Shown here in pieces: positions 26,737 to 36,151 of a stretch of DNA of 64,000 nucleotides. Positions within the stretch are counted from its first letter, which is position 1, and the number at the start of each line of letters is the position of its first letter. The position numbers and the translations under genes are program-made. Source of the stretch: Rhodococcus sp. H36-A4 (GTDB lineage Bacteria > Actinomycetota > Actinomycetes > Mycobacteriales > Mycobacteriaceae); contig NZ_JAPVLQ010000001.1 of the NCBI RefSeq assembly GCF_027158005.1, positions 744,001 to 808,000 on the forward strand, given 5' to 3'. Below the pieces are notes generated by a model that saw nothing but the letters and a program-made list of their open reading frames with translations, did no database searches and was not told the DNA's origin.

Positions 26737-26770
26737 GGATTTACGAGGAAGTCCCTGACGCGCCCAGCGC

Positions 26771-26813
26771 GTAGTCCGACGCCATTTTTTCTATCTGGCG
26801 TTCATCGGACTAC
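26771..26813 (+). promoter_or_regulatory. 5' leader stem-loop before DUF3494 gene
   Basis: GTAGTCCGA and CGCCA pair with TGGCG and TCGGACTAC across a loop of TTTTTTCTATC, with a 4-base bulge. It ends 50 bp before the ATG. It may be an upstream terminator, an attenuator or a 5'-UTR structure affecting translation. Confidence 0.45.
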
Positions 26814-26862
26814 ACCAGATTCGGCCCATTCGCCGCTGCACGTCAAACCATACGGAACCTCG

Positions 26863-28234
26863 ATGACCAGCGCCTTCACACCAGAGGCAGCAAAGCGTCG
26901 CCGCCGTAAAGGCCATTCTTGCGTTGGGAACCGCTGCGCTATTGATACTGCCCAATGCGACGGCAGGTGCAGCCACCCCACCGATGGGTCTGGGAACTGC
27001 AGAGAGCTATGCAGTTCTGGCCGGTACCACGGTCACCAACACCGGCCCATCCATGGTCTCGGGCGATCTCGGGGTAAGCCCTGGCACAGAGGTGACCGGA
27101 TTCCCCCCGGGCCTGGTCAACGATGGCGTTATTCACTCCGCAGATGCCCCCGCGCTGCAGGCACAGGCTGATCTGACCACTGCATACAACGACGCGGCAG
27201 GACGAACGCCGCCGACATTGGTATCTTCCGATCTCGGTGGGCAAACACTGGCTCCTGGGGTGTACAAAGCGGACTCTGCACTCGCACTGACCGGGACAGT
27301 CACATTGGATGCCCAATCCGATCCGGCGGCCGTCTTCATCTTCCAAGCAGGTTCGACACTGATCACCGCACCGAACAGCACCGTGAACCTCATCGGCGGT
27401 GCGAACCCGTGCAACGTCTTCTGGCAGGTCGGCAGCTCCGCCACACTGGGCACGACCACCACGTTCGTCGGTACAGTCATGGCACTCACCTCGATCACCC
27501 TGCAAACAGGCGCCAAAGTCGAGGGCCGAATCCTGGCGCGTAACGGTCAAGTCGCACTGGACACGAACACGATCACGCGGCCGATGTGTTCCACGCCGCC
27601 GACTACAACCACCACGCCGTCCACGACGACGACGGTGCCGCCGATCACGACAACGGAGCCACCGGTCACGCCCACCACGAACGCACCGCCAACCACCACC
27701 ACCACGACCGCACCCCCGGTCACCACCACCACGACCGCACCCCCGGTCACCACCACCACGACCGCACCGCCGGTCACGACAACGACCGCACCACCGGTCA
27801 TCACCATCCCGACAATCCCGGGCGTACCTACGATTCCTGGGGTCCCACCGGTCATCACGATCCCGCCGATCCCCGGGGTTCCGACCGTGCCGGGCGTACC
27901 CACAATCCCGGGTGTACCCACAGTGCCGGGCGTACCTACAGTCCCGGGCGTACCTACTGTTCCCGAGGTTCCGCGCACACCAGGAACACCCAACGCTCCG
28001 GAAACACCAAAGGCTCCACAGTCCCCTGCTCCTAACGGCGGCCCGAGCACCAATGCACCGGGTGGACAGATCACCCAGATACCCAACGGCGGAGTCGAGA
28101 CCGGTGACGGCAGCACAGTTAGCCAAGGCGATACGCGCCACTGGGTTCCGATCTGGATTTCTGCTGCGGCCCTCGTCGGCGGAGCCGCACTGATAGTCGT
28201 TCGGCGACAGCACCAAAATACCAACGGCAGCTGA
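26863..28234 (+). CDS. DUF3494 ice-binding-like surface protein (frameshift in signal peptide)
   Basis: The DUF3494 domain (about 200 residues, GLGTAESYAVLAGTTVTNTG to ILARNGQVALDTNTIT) is the right-handed beta-helix of ice-binding proteins and related adhesins. It is followed by a Thr/Pro tail, PGVPT repeats, and a C-terminal membrane helix (WISAAALVGGAALIVV) with a basic end but no LPXTG. From ATG 26863 the frame gives MTSAFTPEAAKRRRRK and then shifts; removing one G at 26911-26912 joins it to AILALGTAALLILPNATAGA, a perfect signal peptide. As written the intact frame starts at TTG 26924 without an n-region. Overlaps the sortase gene start (TGATG). Confidence 0.8.
27692..27800 (+). repeat. 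Thr-Pro-rich tandem repeat within DUF3494 gene
   Basis: A 27-bp unit encoding TTTTTAPPV recurs about three times, then degenerates. Such extended, probably glycosylated stalks hold a surface domain away from the membrane. Recombination between units could change stalk length. Confidence 0.8.
27812..27972 (+). repeat. PGVPT pentapeptide repeats within DUF3494 gene
   Basis: About ten PGVP[TP][IV] units encoded by near-identical 15-bp blocks (for example CCGGGCGTACCTAC). This forms the second part of the stalk before the membrane helix. Confidence 0.8.
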
Positions 28235-28954
28235 TGTTCTCGCAACGCTCAGATTTGAGTGATCGTCCTACTGCGTCCCGACGTCGGGGCGCAGTAGGAG
28301 GGTTAGCCGTAGCCGTAGCGCTTGCACTGGCTTTGGTCACCGGCTGCAGCGCCCCGGCAGAACCCGACGGGTCAGTCGTCGGACAGCCGTCGTCGTTGGT
28401 CGACTCCTCTGGTTCTGCCTCGTCGGCCGAGACGTCACCGGACGCACCTGCACTCCCGCCTGCGGGGGATGCGGACGTCGTCGACACTGTTGTCGGCGCC
28501 CCGGCTGTATCGGCGTCGACACCGATACGGATCGAAATCCCCGCCATAGGAGTCGATTCCGACCTCATCGGACTCGGCTTGGAATCCGACGGAACCATGG
28601 AGGTGCCAGCGGCTGGGTTCCCCCGGCGGTTGGTACGACGGCTCGCCCACGCCGGGAGAGCTGGGCCCGTCGATCATCACTGGGCATGTCGACTGGGCAG
28701 GGAGTCCAGGGATCTTCTACCGGTTACGCGAACTCAGCAGCGGGGACAGTGTCATCGTCAGCCGTGAGGATGACACCGTGCAGACCTTCACAATCTCCGA
28801 TGTCGAGCAGTATCCCAAGGCCGAGTTCCCGACGGCATCGGTCTACGGCGATCTCGACTATCCCGGACTCAGGTTGATCACCTGCGGCGGTGCGTTCGAC
28901 GATGGTGCCGCCAGTTACGACGACAACATCGTCGTCTACGCCGCGCTCACCTAG
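28234..28954 (+). pseudogene. Class F-like sortase, frameshifted
   Basis: The N-terminus has a membrane segment (GGLAVAVALALALVTG) and a low-complexity linker, then IRIEIPAIGVDSDLIGLGLE of the sortase barrel. In the C-run at about 28620-28624 the frame breaks; in the next frame homology continues as GGWYDGSPTPGELGPSIITG, then HVDW (catalytic His), and LITCGGAFDD (catalytic Cys) to TAG 28952-28954. The usual catalytic arginine (Y-R-DN in the family) is aspartate here (SYDDNIVVYA). One missing or extra C explains the break. It follows a DUF3494 surface-protein gene that is also shifted. Confidence 0.8.
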
Positions 28955-28982
28955 TAGCCCGCCGGCTGGCTACACCGAATCA

Positions 28983-29019
28983 CTGTGCAGGTCGGGTAGA
29001 TTCCACCCGACCTGCACAG
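28983..29019. terminator. Strong hairpin after the sortase gene
   Basis: Perfect 15-bp arms (CTGTGCAGGTCGGGT and its complement) around a 7-base loop, 28 bp after the sortase stop. There is no T-run, as is common for actinobacterial intrinsic terminators. Confidence 0.7.
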
Positions 29020-29112
29020 CAGCCATTCGGCGGCTCAATTTAGCGCAGGCCCATCGCACTACGGGCCCCGGTCACGGGGACTCTCCGATATCAAAATGGA
29101 CATACAGCTACA

Positions 29113-29145
29113 TTTGGTCTGTATTTGAAGTTTAAACAAACCAAA
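29113..29145. promoter_or_regulatory. Candidate operator before small membrane protein
   Basis: TTTGGTCTGT pairs with ACAAACCAAA with one mismatch, around an AT-rich centre containing GTTTAAAC. It ends 39 bp before the start at 29185. Confidence 0.4.
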
Positions 29146-29184
29146 GGTACATTCCTGGGACACCTCGTGGTCCAGGAGATTGTC

Positions 29185-29472
29185 ATGACAGCTCTGCACA
29201 GCGACGCCCCTGCGGTACAGCGTCAATCCGGTGCTCAGCGCTCGGTAGCCGACTTCCTGCTCCGCTCTCGACGTGTCGTACCCCTGCTCGCTGGTGCGCT
29301 CGCACTGGCCGTACTGGTTTCGGCAACGCACCCTCTATCGGCCTTGTCGCCGGTCGCATGGGTGGCGTTGATCGCAGTGGCACCGTTGACCGTATTTCTC
29401 GTTCGCCAGATCCAAGGCGCATGCGTGGACCACTTCGCCAACCGTCAACCGCCGGCTGCGTCCACCGAATAG
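29185..29472 (+). CDS. Small two-helix membrane protein
   Basis: 95 residues from ATG 29185, with AGGAG at 29173-29177. A basic N-terminal region (DFLLRSRRVVP) precedes two hydrophobic helices (LLAGALALAVLVSA and PVAWVALIAVAPLTVFLV). The gene overlaps the 3' end of the convergent GT-C gene by 28 bp. No family recognised. It sits between the DUF3494/sortase pair and the BcsA/BcsB-like operon. Confidence 0.65.
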   Translation: MTALHSDAPAVQRQSGAQRSVADFLLRSRRVVPLLAGALALAVLVSATHPLSALSPVAWVALIAVAPLTVFLVRQIQGACVDHFANRQPPAASTE

Positions 29473-31130
29473 ATTCGCCAGCGGATCATGCCGCCCGGGC
29501 CCACCACGCTCATCTCGCGACTACTGATTCCCGCGCCGTCGTCCCACAAACTGGGGTACCGCATGTTGATGGCATCCATGCCTCCGTCGGCCACGGGATC
29601 GGAGACCAAGATGTACCGGATGCCGCTCGCTGCGGGGTCGTTGAGAACCGCGTAAAAATCGAAGTCGCTGGTGATCACGAATTGGTCCGGCCGGTTCGAC
29701 GATAGCCAGATTCCCCAACTCTGGAAGCTGTCCGAAAGCACCGATCCCTCTGGCAGATTCTGCCGATCCAGCCACTCAGCGATCGCCCGGTCGTCCTGGA
29801 ACAGTTGAAAGTAATACTCCTGGTCCATCGGATTCGTCGAAGGCGACACGATCGACCGCAAGCCGAACTGCACACCCTGGTTTCCCACCGCAGGGTTCAA
29901 CATCGATATCCAGGTAACCGGAATGGACGTCACCGCGACGACGAGCATGGCCACACCGGGCAGATGCCGAGCCCATCCCGACGTACCGCGCGCACTCACT
30001 GTTACCGGTGACCACCATGTCAAAATCGTGATGACCACAAGCGGAATGACGAAGATGTAGAACCTGAACCACCCGAAGGTGGTACCCGTGATCTGAGCCG
30101 CGGCCTGAAATATGATCACCGCACCGAACAAGGCGGTAGGGACAAACGAGTCGAGGCGTCGTTGTCGTTGTGCGACCACAGCTGCAACAGCCAACACCAC
30201 GAGCAGCAATGGCTGCATGCCGAAGATTCGAGCGAGAATCTCGCCACCGGCAGCGGCCAGGTCTACACCGCTTCCGCCTTGGTTCACCGCAGCCACCGAT
30301 ACCTGCGAGGAGTTTCCGTAGGGGGAGGTGATCTGCGAAATCGCCTCCCCAGTCAAGACCCACCCGGCGACTGCCCAGACCACGAACGCTGCCGCCGCGG
30401 GCAATCCCACGATCACCCCGTCGTGCAGCGCTGTCCCCATTGCCCCCTTGTTTCCGGCGGTACCCCGATAACGCAACCAGGTCACCAGAAACACGCCCAC
30501 CACTGCTGCCGCCGCCACGCTGAGCGCGTCGTACCGCACCAGATAGCTCAGTCCGATCGCGAAACCCGCCCACGCCAGATCGAGCACGTCGCGAGTAGTC
30601 ATCCACAGCAGCAGGCGTCGAACAGCAACGACGACGAAGAAGATGAACGCAGCCTCGCTCAACCCCGTCGCGCCGTACTCGATGATCATGGGATTGAGCG
30701 CGAAGGTGGCGACGGCGAGCCACCGCCATACCCGAGGCACGTTCCGGTCCAACGCAATACGACGAACCGCCACCACCGCGAGCGCCATGAACACCGCACT
30801 CTGCACCACGCCGGCCAAACCCAGCGTCTTCATCTCCGGCCACACCGGAGTCAGCAACAGCAACGGGATCTCGACGACGCTTGGTAGTGGATTCCACACG
30901 AACCCGATTGCACCCAGATGCGGGTCCCGGCTGAAAATTGTGTAGCCCGCATTGGCCACTCGAGACGGTCCGTCGCCGTCGATCAGGTTGTATGTCGAAG
31001 CCAGCAGGTATCCGACGATGCCGTAGAGCACCGCACACGGGAGGAACAGCGCGCAGGTCCAGACACGCTCATACCGTGCAGGTTTCGCAATGATCGGGGT
31101 TTCGGGTTCCCGAAGGTCCGTCACCGTCAC
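29445..31130 (-). CDS. Polytopic GT-C-like membrane protein
   Basis: 561 residues with 10-12 membrane helices and a C-terminal extracytoplasmic domain of about 130 residues. The first periplasmic loop (YNLIDGDGPSRVANAGYTIF...WNPLPS) has the acidic motif and layout of GT39/ArnT-type transferases that use polyprenyl-phosphate sugars. GTG start shares one base with the TAG of the BcsB-like gene (TAGTG), so it is the last gene of that operon. It may decorate the polymer or a surface protein; substrate unknown. Confidence 0.75.
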   Translation of the reverse strand: MTVTDLREPETPIIAKPARYERVWTCALFLPCAVLYGIVGYLLASTYNLIDGDGPSRVANAGYTIFSRDPHLGAIGFVWNPLPSVVEIPLLLLTPVWPEMKTLGLAGVVQSAVFMALAVVAVRRIALDRNVPRVWRWLAVATFALNPMIIEYGATGLSEAAFIFFVVVAVRRLLLWMTTRDVLDLAWAGFAIGLSYLVRYDALSVAAAAVVGVFLVTWLRYRGTAGNKGAMGTALHDGVIVGLPAAAAFVVWAVAGWVLTGEAISQITSPYGNSSQVSVAAVNQGGSGVDLAAAGGEILARIFGMQPLLLVVLAVAAVVAQRQRRLDSFVPTALFGAVIIFQAAAQITGTTFGWFRFYIFVIPLVVITILTWWSPVTVSARGTSGWARHLPGVAMLVVAVTSIPVTWISMLNPAVGNQGVQFGLRSIVSPSTNPMDQEYYFQLFQDDRAIAEWLDRQNLPEGSVLSDSFQSWGIWLSSNRPDQFVITSDFDFYAVLNDPAASGIRYILVSDPVADGGMDAINMRYPSLWDDGAGISSREMSVVGPGGMIRWRIYSVDAAGG

Positions 31131-33118
31131 TACTGGGACGCCGCTCGTTTACGACGTCGATCCATCCACAACCCGGCCACCATCACAGCCGCAGCGACGA
31201 CCAAGGCCGACGCTCCGATCCAGAGCCACGTCACCCACCCGCGCTCCGGCCCTGACACCGCGCCTGCCGGTCCGTCGCTCATCACTGTCATCGGTGCAGC
31301 CTCACCACCGAGACCAGCAGCGACGACGTCGCCGGACAGATCTGCCCAGCTACCACCGGGAGTTGCTCGGTCGAGAACTGGCCCGACCAGGGACCACTCC
31401 CCCGTCGTCGTGATTGCGACGACGGTCCGATCGCCTTCCGCAAAGACCTGCAAGGACCCGATTCCGCCGTCGACATCCATGGTCAGGCCTTGATCGTTCG
31501 AGATCTTCACCGCCCCATCGACGACGGCCAACGGCGCCGAGATACCCGCCGCTCCGAGCGAATCCGCATCGGCAACGAGCAGAGCTCCCATGCCGCTACC
31601 GACGACCTCATCCATCGGTGCCACCATCGGCCTCATCGCCGCATTCGCTGTGGTCTGCATCGACGCCACGACGCGCGTCGCGTAGGACAATCCGAGCACA
31701 CCGTTCGCCTCGGGGTCCTGCTCGTCGAACGCGACCTGAAAGGTGGGCATGAGGCTGGTGGGAAGTGATTTGAAGCCGCCCGTGCCGCCGCTACTGCCCG
31801 ACACGGTGACCGTCGACTTCGGGTCGATCGCAAACTGGATCGGAGCAGTGAACTGCGAGCACCCGGCATTCGGACTGTAGGTCAGGGCCACATTCAGACC
31901 CACGGCGCGGGCTATTGCCCCGCCGGCGACGGAGAACGTCGTGTCCACTCGGCCGGACGAATCCAACTCTTGCGAATGCATCACCTGCCCACCGGCAGAA
32001 ATGGTGGCAGTGGCGGTGGCGTCGGACACCGGGGTGTAATCGGCCATCAGATGCACCTCCATACTGCCGGGCTGAGTCAACCCGAAGGAACTGGAGTCGA
32101 AGCCCGAAAACAGCTGCGCCGAACCGAGAACCGACGTGGATGCGACGGCGCCGAGCTGCTCGAAGGTCAACGTGTCGGTGCCCAGGATTTCATCGGCTGC
32201 CAGAGTGGTGACTGCCGCGGACCGGACCTGAACAATTCGGTCGAGGCCGGCAGTGAACACCCCGACCTGATCGGCCAACGCATGACCGGTTCCGCTGAGA
32301 ACGAGAACGGACCCGGCGCCGGCAGCGGCGATACTGGCCCCGGCCTCGGCGGCCTCACGCACCACGACCGAGCGGGTCAGCCCACTACCACCGGCAGGGA
32401 CGGGCGCTGTCCGGCTCAACGGCAGTACCGAAATCTGTGCGGGAATGGAGCCGTACCGATGCACCAGGGCTGCAGCCAGAGTCAACACACTCTCTTTCTC
32501 GGCAGTCGTCGGTTCCGGGTCCACGAACACCTCCACCGCATCGAGCACCGAGGGAAGGAACTGATCGACGGTTTCCGGGACTTGTTCTGCAGCTGTGAAA
32601 CTGACCGCAAGGTCGGCCGCTGTCAGCCGTTGCGGCGCGCCGCACACCGCACTCGAACGGTCGAGCGGCCTGACGGTCATCCGCAGTGTCGCCATACCGG
32701 CAGCTGCATCGACGGCCGCACCCGCAAGATCGATCGAGAACGGAGTCACACGCTGGCCTGATTCGACATCCGGGATGTCCGCGGAGCCGAGAAAACGACC
32801 GTCGGCCGAGGTGACCTCGAGATATCCCAGTCCGAGTTCGACAGGGGCGCGCAACTGACCGGTCAAGGCGAGCATCGCACTCCCTGCCGGAACGGGCACC
32901 TGCACAGCCTGTTCCACATCGGCCGCATCGAAGACGATCTCGGACCCGAGACCCAACGACGGCCAGTTCAAGACCAACGATTCGGCGTCCTGATCCTCGA
33001 TCGACTCGGAGGGCTGGGCATCGACGGTCGACGCGAATCCCACCGTCGACAGCGACAGCACCAGTCCTACAACGAGCCCTGAGCACGCCACTCTTACTCG
33101 ACCACAGATCGCACTCAC
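31130..33118 (-). CDS. BcsB-like exported polysaccharide-synthase subunit
   Basis: 662 residues: N-terminal signal peptide (VACSGLVVGLVLSLSTVGFASTVDA), long beta-rich extracytoplasmic region, and one C-terminal transmembrane helix (WLWIGASALVVAAAVMVAGLW) with a basic tail. This order, together with FSIDLAGAAV..., RMTVRPLD and YTVS-type jelly-roll segments, matches cellulose synthase subunit BcsB, which guides the nascent glucan at the membrane. Its ATG overlaps the TGA of the BcsA-like gene. No outer-membrane BcsC is expected or seen. Confidence in the family is moderate because BcsB sequences diverge strongly. Confidence 0.72.
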   Translation of the reverse strand: MSAICGRVRVACSGLVVGLVLSLSTVGFASTVDAQPSESIEDQDAESLVLNWPSLGLGSEIVFDAADVEQAVQVPVPAGSAMLALTGQLRAPVELGLGYLEVTSADGRFLGSADIPDVESGQRVTPFSIDLAGAAVDAAAGMATLRMTVRPLDRSSAVCGAPQRLTAADLAVSFTAAEQVPETVDQFLPSVLDAVEVFVDPEPTTAEKESVLTLAAALVHRYGSIPAQISVLPLSRTAPVPAGGSGLTRSVVVREAAEAGASIAAAGAGSVLVLSGTGHALADQVGVFTAGLDRIVQVRSAAVTTLAADEILGTDTLTFEQLGAVASTSVLGSAQLFSGFDSSSFGLTQPGSMEVHLMADYTPVSDATATATISAGGQVMHSQELDSSGRVDTTFSVAGGAIARAVGLNVALTYSPNAGCSQFTAPIQFAIDPKSTVTVSGSSGGTGGFKSLPTSLMPTFQVAFDEQDPEANGVLGLSYATRVVASMQTTANAAMRPMVAPMDEVVGSGMGALLVADADSLGAAGISAPLAVVDGAVKISNDQGLTMDVDGGIGSLQVFAEGDRTVVAITTTGEWSLVGPVLDRATPGGSWADLSGDVVAAGLGGEAAPMTVMSDGPAGAVSGPERGWVTWLWIGASALVVAAAVMVAGLWMDRRRKRAASQ

Positions 33119-34518
33119 TTGTTTCCCTCACCATCGTTCGACAGGCCATGAACAGTTTTTTCCCAGTACGAAGCACGGAAGAAGAGTTGAAAAAGTCCCT
33201 TGACCGCCGCGAGCCCCTGCATGACCCAGTACGCGGGCACGGTCAGCGCGGCGAGGAGCAGATAAGGTTTGTCGGTTGCCCGCGTGGAGATCAGCCCCAA
33301 CATCAGTGTCACGACGTTCCCCAGCGTGAAGAGCAGCAGACTGACGTAGTAGATCGCGCCGGGTAGGAGCGTCTCCATGATCGCCGGATGGCCGACGTAC
33401 CAGAACAAGACGCTGCACCAGAAGATCAAGTTGATCACGTTGCTCAACGGCATCCCCAGCGTGGTGTTCGCAAACCGCAGTGTCGCAACAGGACCTATCT
33501 CACGCACCAGTTTCCGCGGGGAGCGAAAGTGCACCAGAAAGGTCTGCAAGTAGCCCTTGTACCACCGGGAACGCTGGCGGATCCAATTGACCGGATCACT
33601 GTTTGCTTCCTCGAGAGTCACCGAGTCCATCAGTGCCGTCCGGTAACCGTGGCGCGCCAAGCGAACTCCCAAGTCGGCATCCTCGGTCACATTGAACGAG
33701 TCCCATCCGCCCAGCTCTCGCCACACACTGCTCCGGAAGTGATTCGACGTTCCACCGAGCGGAATGACGCATTTGCGTCGAGCAAGAGCGGGAAGCATGT
33801 AGGTGAACCACTGGTCGTACTCCATGGCGAACCACTTGGTCAAGATGTTTTGCTTCTCGTTGAAGTAGCCGAGACGAGCCTGAATGCAGGCTACTTCGGG
33901 CGGTGACTCGGCGAACATGACTGCAGCTCTGCGCAATTGAAGAGGGTCAGGAATGTCCTCGGCGTCGTAGATGGTGGCGTACTCACTGCGTTCGAACTCG
34001 AGCGACATCCCGTAGTTGCAGGCCTTCGGCTTCGTCCGCGGCTCGCTCGGTGGCACCAGTACCGGAGTAACGCCGCCTACCCGACCTTCCTCGAACGCCT
34101 CGATGGTGGCGGAGTCGTCTGCTTCGAGCAGCAACAAAATGTCCAACTTGTCGCGCGGGTAATTCAACCGGCCGACGCCGTCCATCAGCGTCCGAACGAT
34201 CTCGGGTTCGTCGAATACCGGAAGCAAAACTGTGTAATGGGGTAACTCGTCATCGGGAACAGCCAGCGCCCTCTCGTCGGACACGCGCACGGCAACGCTC
34301 TTGGTCATTCCGAGATGCAGCAGGTACGTCTTGTCGATTGTCGATGCCAGGTAATAGAGGTTGACGACCACGACGACTACGGTGAGTGTCTTGTCGGTCG
34401 CCAACACCAGTGACGTCGACAGCACCAACGCACACGCGAGCAGCCCGATCACCTGGCCACGGGTGAATGTCACTGCCGCCGACCATTGTGCGGGCAACGC
34501 TTGGGTGTAATCAGTCAT
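33115..34518 (-). CDS. BcsA-like processive GT2 glycosyltransferase without PilZ
   Basis: 467 residues. Two N-terminal helices, then the GT2 catalytic core: ADD at 133-135, DAED at 185-188, TED at 278-280 and QRSRW at 315-319 (the QxxRW of processive synthases), followed by four to five helices that would form the export channel. Cellulose synthases regulated by c-di-GMP carry a C-terminal PilZ domain; this one ends after the helices, so regulation must differ. It is followed by a BcsB-like subunit. The polymer could be a beta-glucan or another hexose/hexosamine polymer. Confidence 0.85.
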   Translation of the reverse strand: MTDYTQALPAQWSAAVTFTRGQVIGLLACALVLSTSLVLATDKTLTVVVVVVNLYYLASTIDKTYLLHLGMTKSVAVRVSDERALAVPDDELPHYTVLLPVFDEPEIVRTLMDGVGRLNYPRDKLDILLLLEADDSATIEAFEEGRVGGVTPVLVPPSEPRTKPKACNYGMSLEFERSEYATIYDAEDIPDPLQLRRAAVMFAESPPEVACIQARLGYFNEKQNILTKWFAMEYDQWFTYMLPALARRKCVIPLGGTSNHFRSSVWRELGGWDSFNVTEDADLGVRLARHGYRTALMDSVTLEEANSDPVNWIRQRSRWYKGYLQTFLVHFRSPRKLVREIGPVATLRFANTTLGMPLSNVINLIFWCSVLFWYVGHPAIMETLLPGAIYYVSLLLFTLGNVVTLMLGLISTRATDKPYLLLAALTVPAYWVMQGLAAVKGLFQLFFRASYWEKTVHGLSNDGEGNK

Positions 34519-36065
34519 CGAAAGGATCCGCTCGACAGGATCGACTCGAGTGTCTCCAGGAGGGTGTCCATGTACTTCTCCTGGCCCGAATCCCAGTCGG
34601 CGCTGCCCTGTTGACGAGCCAACCAGTCGATCGGGCCCAGCACGGTTCCTGCGAACGTGGGCATCACCGGCCGAGGAACGTTGCGAGGTTCATCCGCACG
34701 CTTCGACATCATCAGATACACGCGCTGGAACACCTCGCCGTCGTCGGCGGACCGTGTCTTCCACGTCCACCCCAACGCTGCCCACAGTGGCTCATCCGGA
34801 GTACTGACCTGGTCGGAACCGTTCTGCGAACCCGTGACTACGACACCATGATCCAACTCGGCGTACCCGTTCGACACCCGGGCCGGCGGATTCGATGCGT
34901 ACCAGATCGAACCCCGGAAGCTGGAGAGAACACCCGCTGATCGGGCGGTGAACACGTCGAGAAACATCACTCGCTCAGGATCTCCGGAGACGTCCAACTC
35001 GTACCGGACTACCGAGCCGCCGGGACCCAGAATTGCCGGTCCCCAATCGAACCGTTCCTGCTCACTCACGTTGAAGCTGTTCGAATCCGCAAGGCTGTCG
35101 AGCCAATCGGTCGGGGCGGTCGCCATACCCGATTCGCGCACGCGTGAAGCAGGAACGGGAAGAACCGCCAGCGCGAGCAAAGCCACCAGAGCCAGCACGA
35201 TCACCGAAATGTACGACCGTTGGGGCATCTCCAAATACGCCGCGGATGAACGAACTCCAGGACGAAAGAACGCGTACCCGGCCGCACAGCATGACGTCAC
35301 GATGGAAGGAACCACCAGACCCGCGGTACTCGACAGCGGTGTCAACGCCACCGCGCCGAGAACGGTGCACACCGCCACAGCGAACGACAACCTCCAGCGC
35401 AACGGCCGCTGTGCCAGCGCAAACCACACGGCAAGAGTATTGAGACCAGCGACGACGAGGCTGAACACCATGGGGGTGCCGCCGAAGTACGCAGCGGTGA
35501 GCACTACCGTCCCCGGGAAGCAGAACGCCGTGAACAGAAGAACGCGCCAGCCGCGAAACGCCCGTCTGATACCGAAATTGAGAATGCACCCGCAGAAAAC
35601 CACCGCGAAAATTGGCACGAGCTCGATATGCCACAGCGTCGCACTCGCCAATAATCGTGGAATCGCCATATACGCGCATCCAATCGCCACCACGCATATC
35701 ACCAGCGCTGCGATCCAGTCCAATTCTTTGTCATCGATGACACGCCCCTGGGTGACCTGACCGACTCCGTACCCGATCATGACCACCCACATCGGCAACA
35801 GAACCAGATAGAGCGTGGGCGCACCGTCGACCACTGCAAAAAAGTTGGCGGAAATCACCGGCGCGAATGCGACAGCGGTCGTACCTGCAGTGAGCAGAAA
35901 ACGACCGGTAAGGGTGAATTGCCTAGGAGCACGGACACTTCGGGAGATCCGCGTACGAAGAGCCTCTTTGTCGACTGCCTGGACGCGAGATGTACGCTCC
36001 AACGTCATCGACGGATCCCACTGGCCGCGACCGACATCGCGCCTCCCCTTGGCATTCGCCATCAC
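34515..36065 (-). CDS. Polytopic membrane protein with extracytoplasmic C-terminal domain
   Basis: 516 residues (in-frame ATGs at 36062 and 36008 are alternatives). About nine helices fill residues ~50-310, followed by an exported domain of about 200 residues with several Trp (WDWKT-like) segments. I do not recognise the family: it superficially resembles an exosortase/EpsI layout, but the diagnostic Cys-Ser-Gly motif is absent. It is the first gene of the four-gene synthase operon, overlapping the BcsA-like gene by ATGA, so it may be an accessory of polymer synthesis or export. Confidence 0.7.
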   Translation of the reverse strand: MMANAKGRRDVGRGQWDPSMTLERTSRVQAVDKEALRTRISRSVRAPRQFTLTGRFLLTAGTTAVAFAPVISANFFAVVDGAPTLYLVLLPMWVVMIGYGVGQVTQGRVIDDKELDWIAALVICVVAIGCAYMAIPRLLASATLWHIELVPIFAVVFCGCILNFGIRRAFRGWRVLLFTAFCFPGTVVLTAAYFGGTPMVFSLVVAGLNTLAVWFALAQRPLRWRLSFAVAVCTVLGAVALTPLSSTAGLVVPSIVTSCCAAGYAFFRPGVRSSAAYLEMPQRSYISVIVLALVALLALAVLPVPASRVRESGMATAPTDWLDSLADSNSFNVSEQERFDWGPAILGPGGSVVRYELDVSGDPERVMFLDVFTARSAGVLSSFRGSIWYASNPPARVSNGYAELDHGVVVTGSQNGSDQVSTPDEPLWAALGWTWKTRSADDGEVFQRVYLMMSKRADEPRNVPRPVMPTFAGTVLGPIDWLARQQGSADWDSGQEKYMDTLLETLESILSSGSFR

Positions 36066-36151
36066 ACCCGGCCACCGCCAGGGTGGCGCACCGGAGAATT
36101 ACTGCATAGGCAGTAAAGCAAGTAAATCGAAAATATACAGCACGGTATCCA

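Larger units (their letters stand above)
26177..26862. other. Long intergenic region between acetyltransferase and DUF3494 gene
   Basis: About 690 bp, AT-rich in the middle, no credible gene. It holds copy 2 of the duplicated element (26296-26431), an inverted repeat at 26716-26736 and a stem-loop at 26771-26813, and must carry two divergent promoters. Confidence 0.5.

Noticed and set aside
27692-27972. Regular short repeats resembling a CRISPR-like or satellite array
   Set aside because: The units are in-frame codon repeats for peptide stalks, contiguous without spacers.
26924-28234. LPXTG cell-wall sorting signal in the DUF3494 protein
   Set aside because: The C-terminus reads TRHW then a helix and basic tail; no LPXTG or close variant precedes the helix.
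27547-28245. Long minus-strand open frame rich in Val-Gly-Thr opposite the DUF3494 gene
   Set aside because: It is the complement of the Thr/Pro and PGVPT repeats; no start context or family, and the plus strand has a real domain.
34515-36065. Exosortase/EpsI-type protein
   Set aside because: The layout is similar, but the diagnostic Cys-Ser-Gly and Arg motifs of exosortases were not found.
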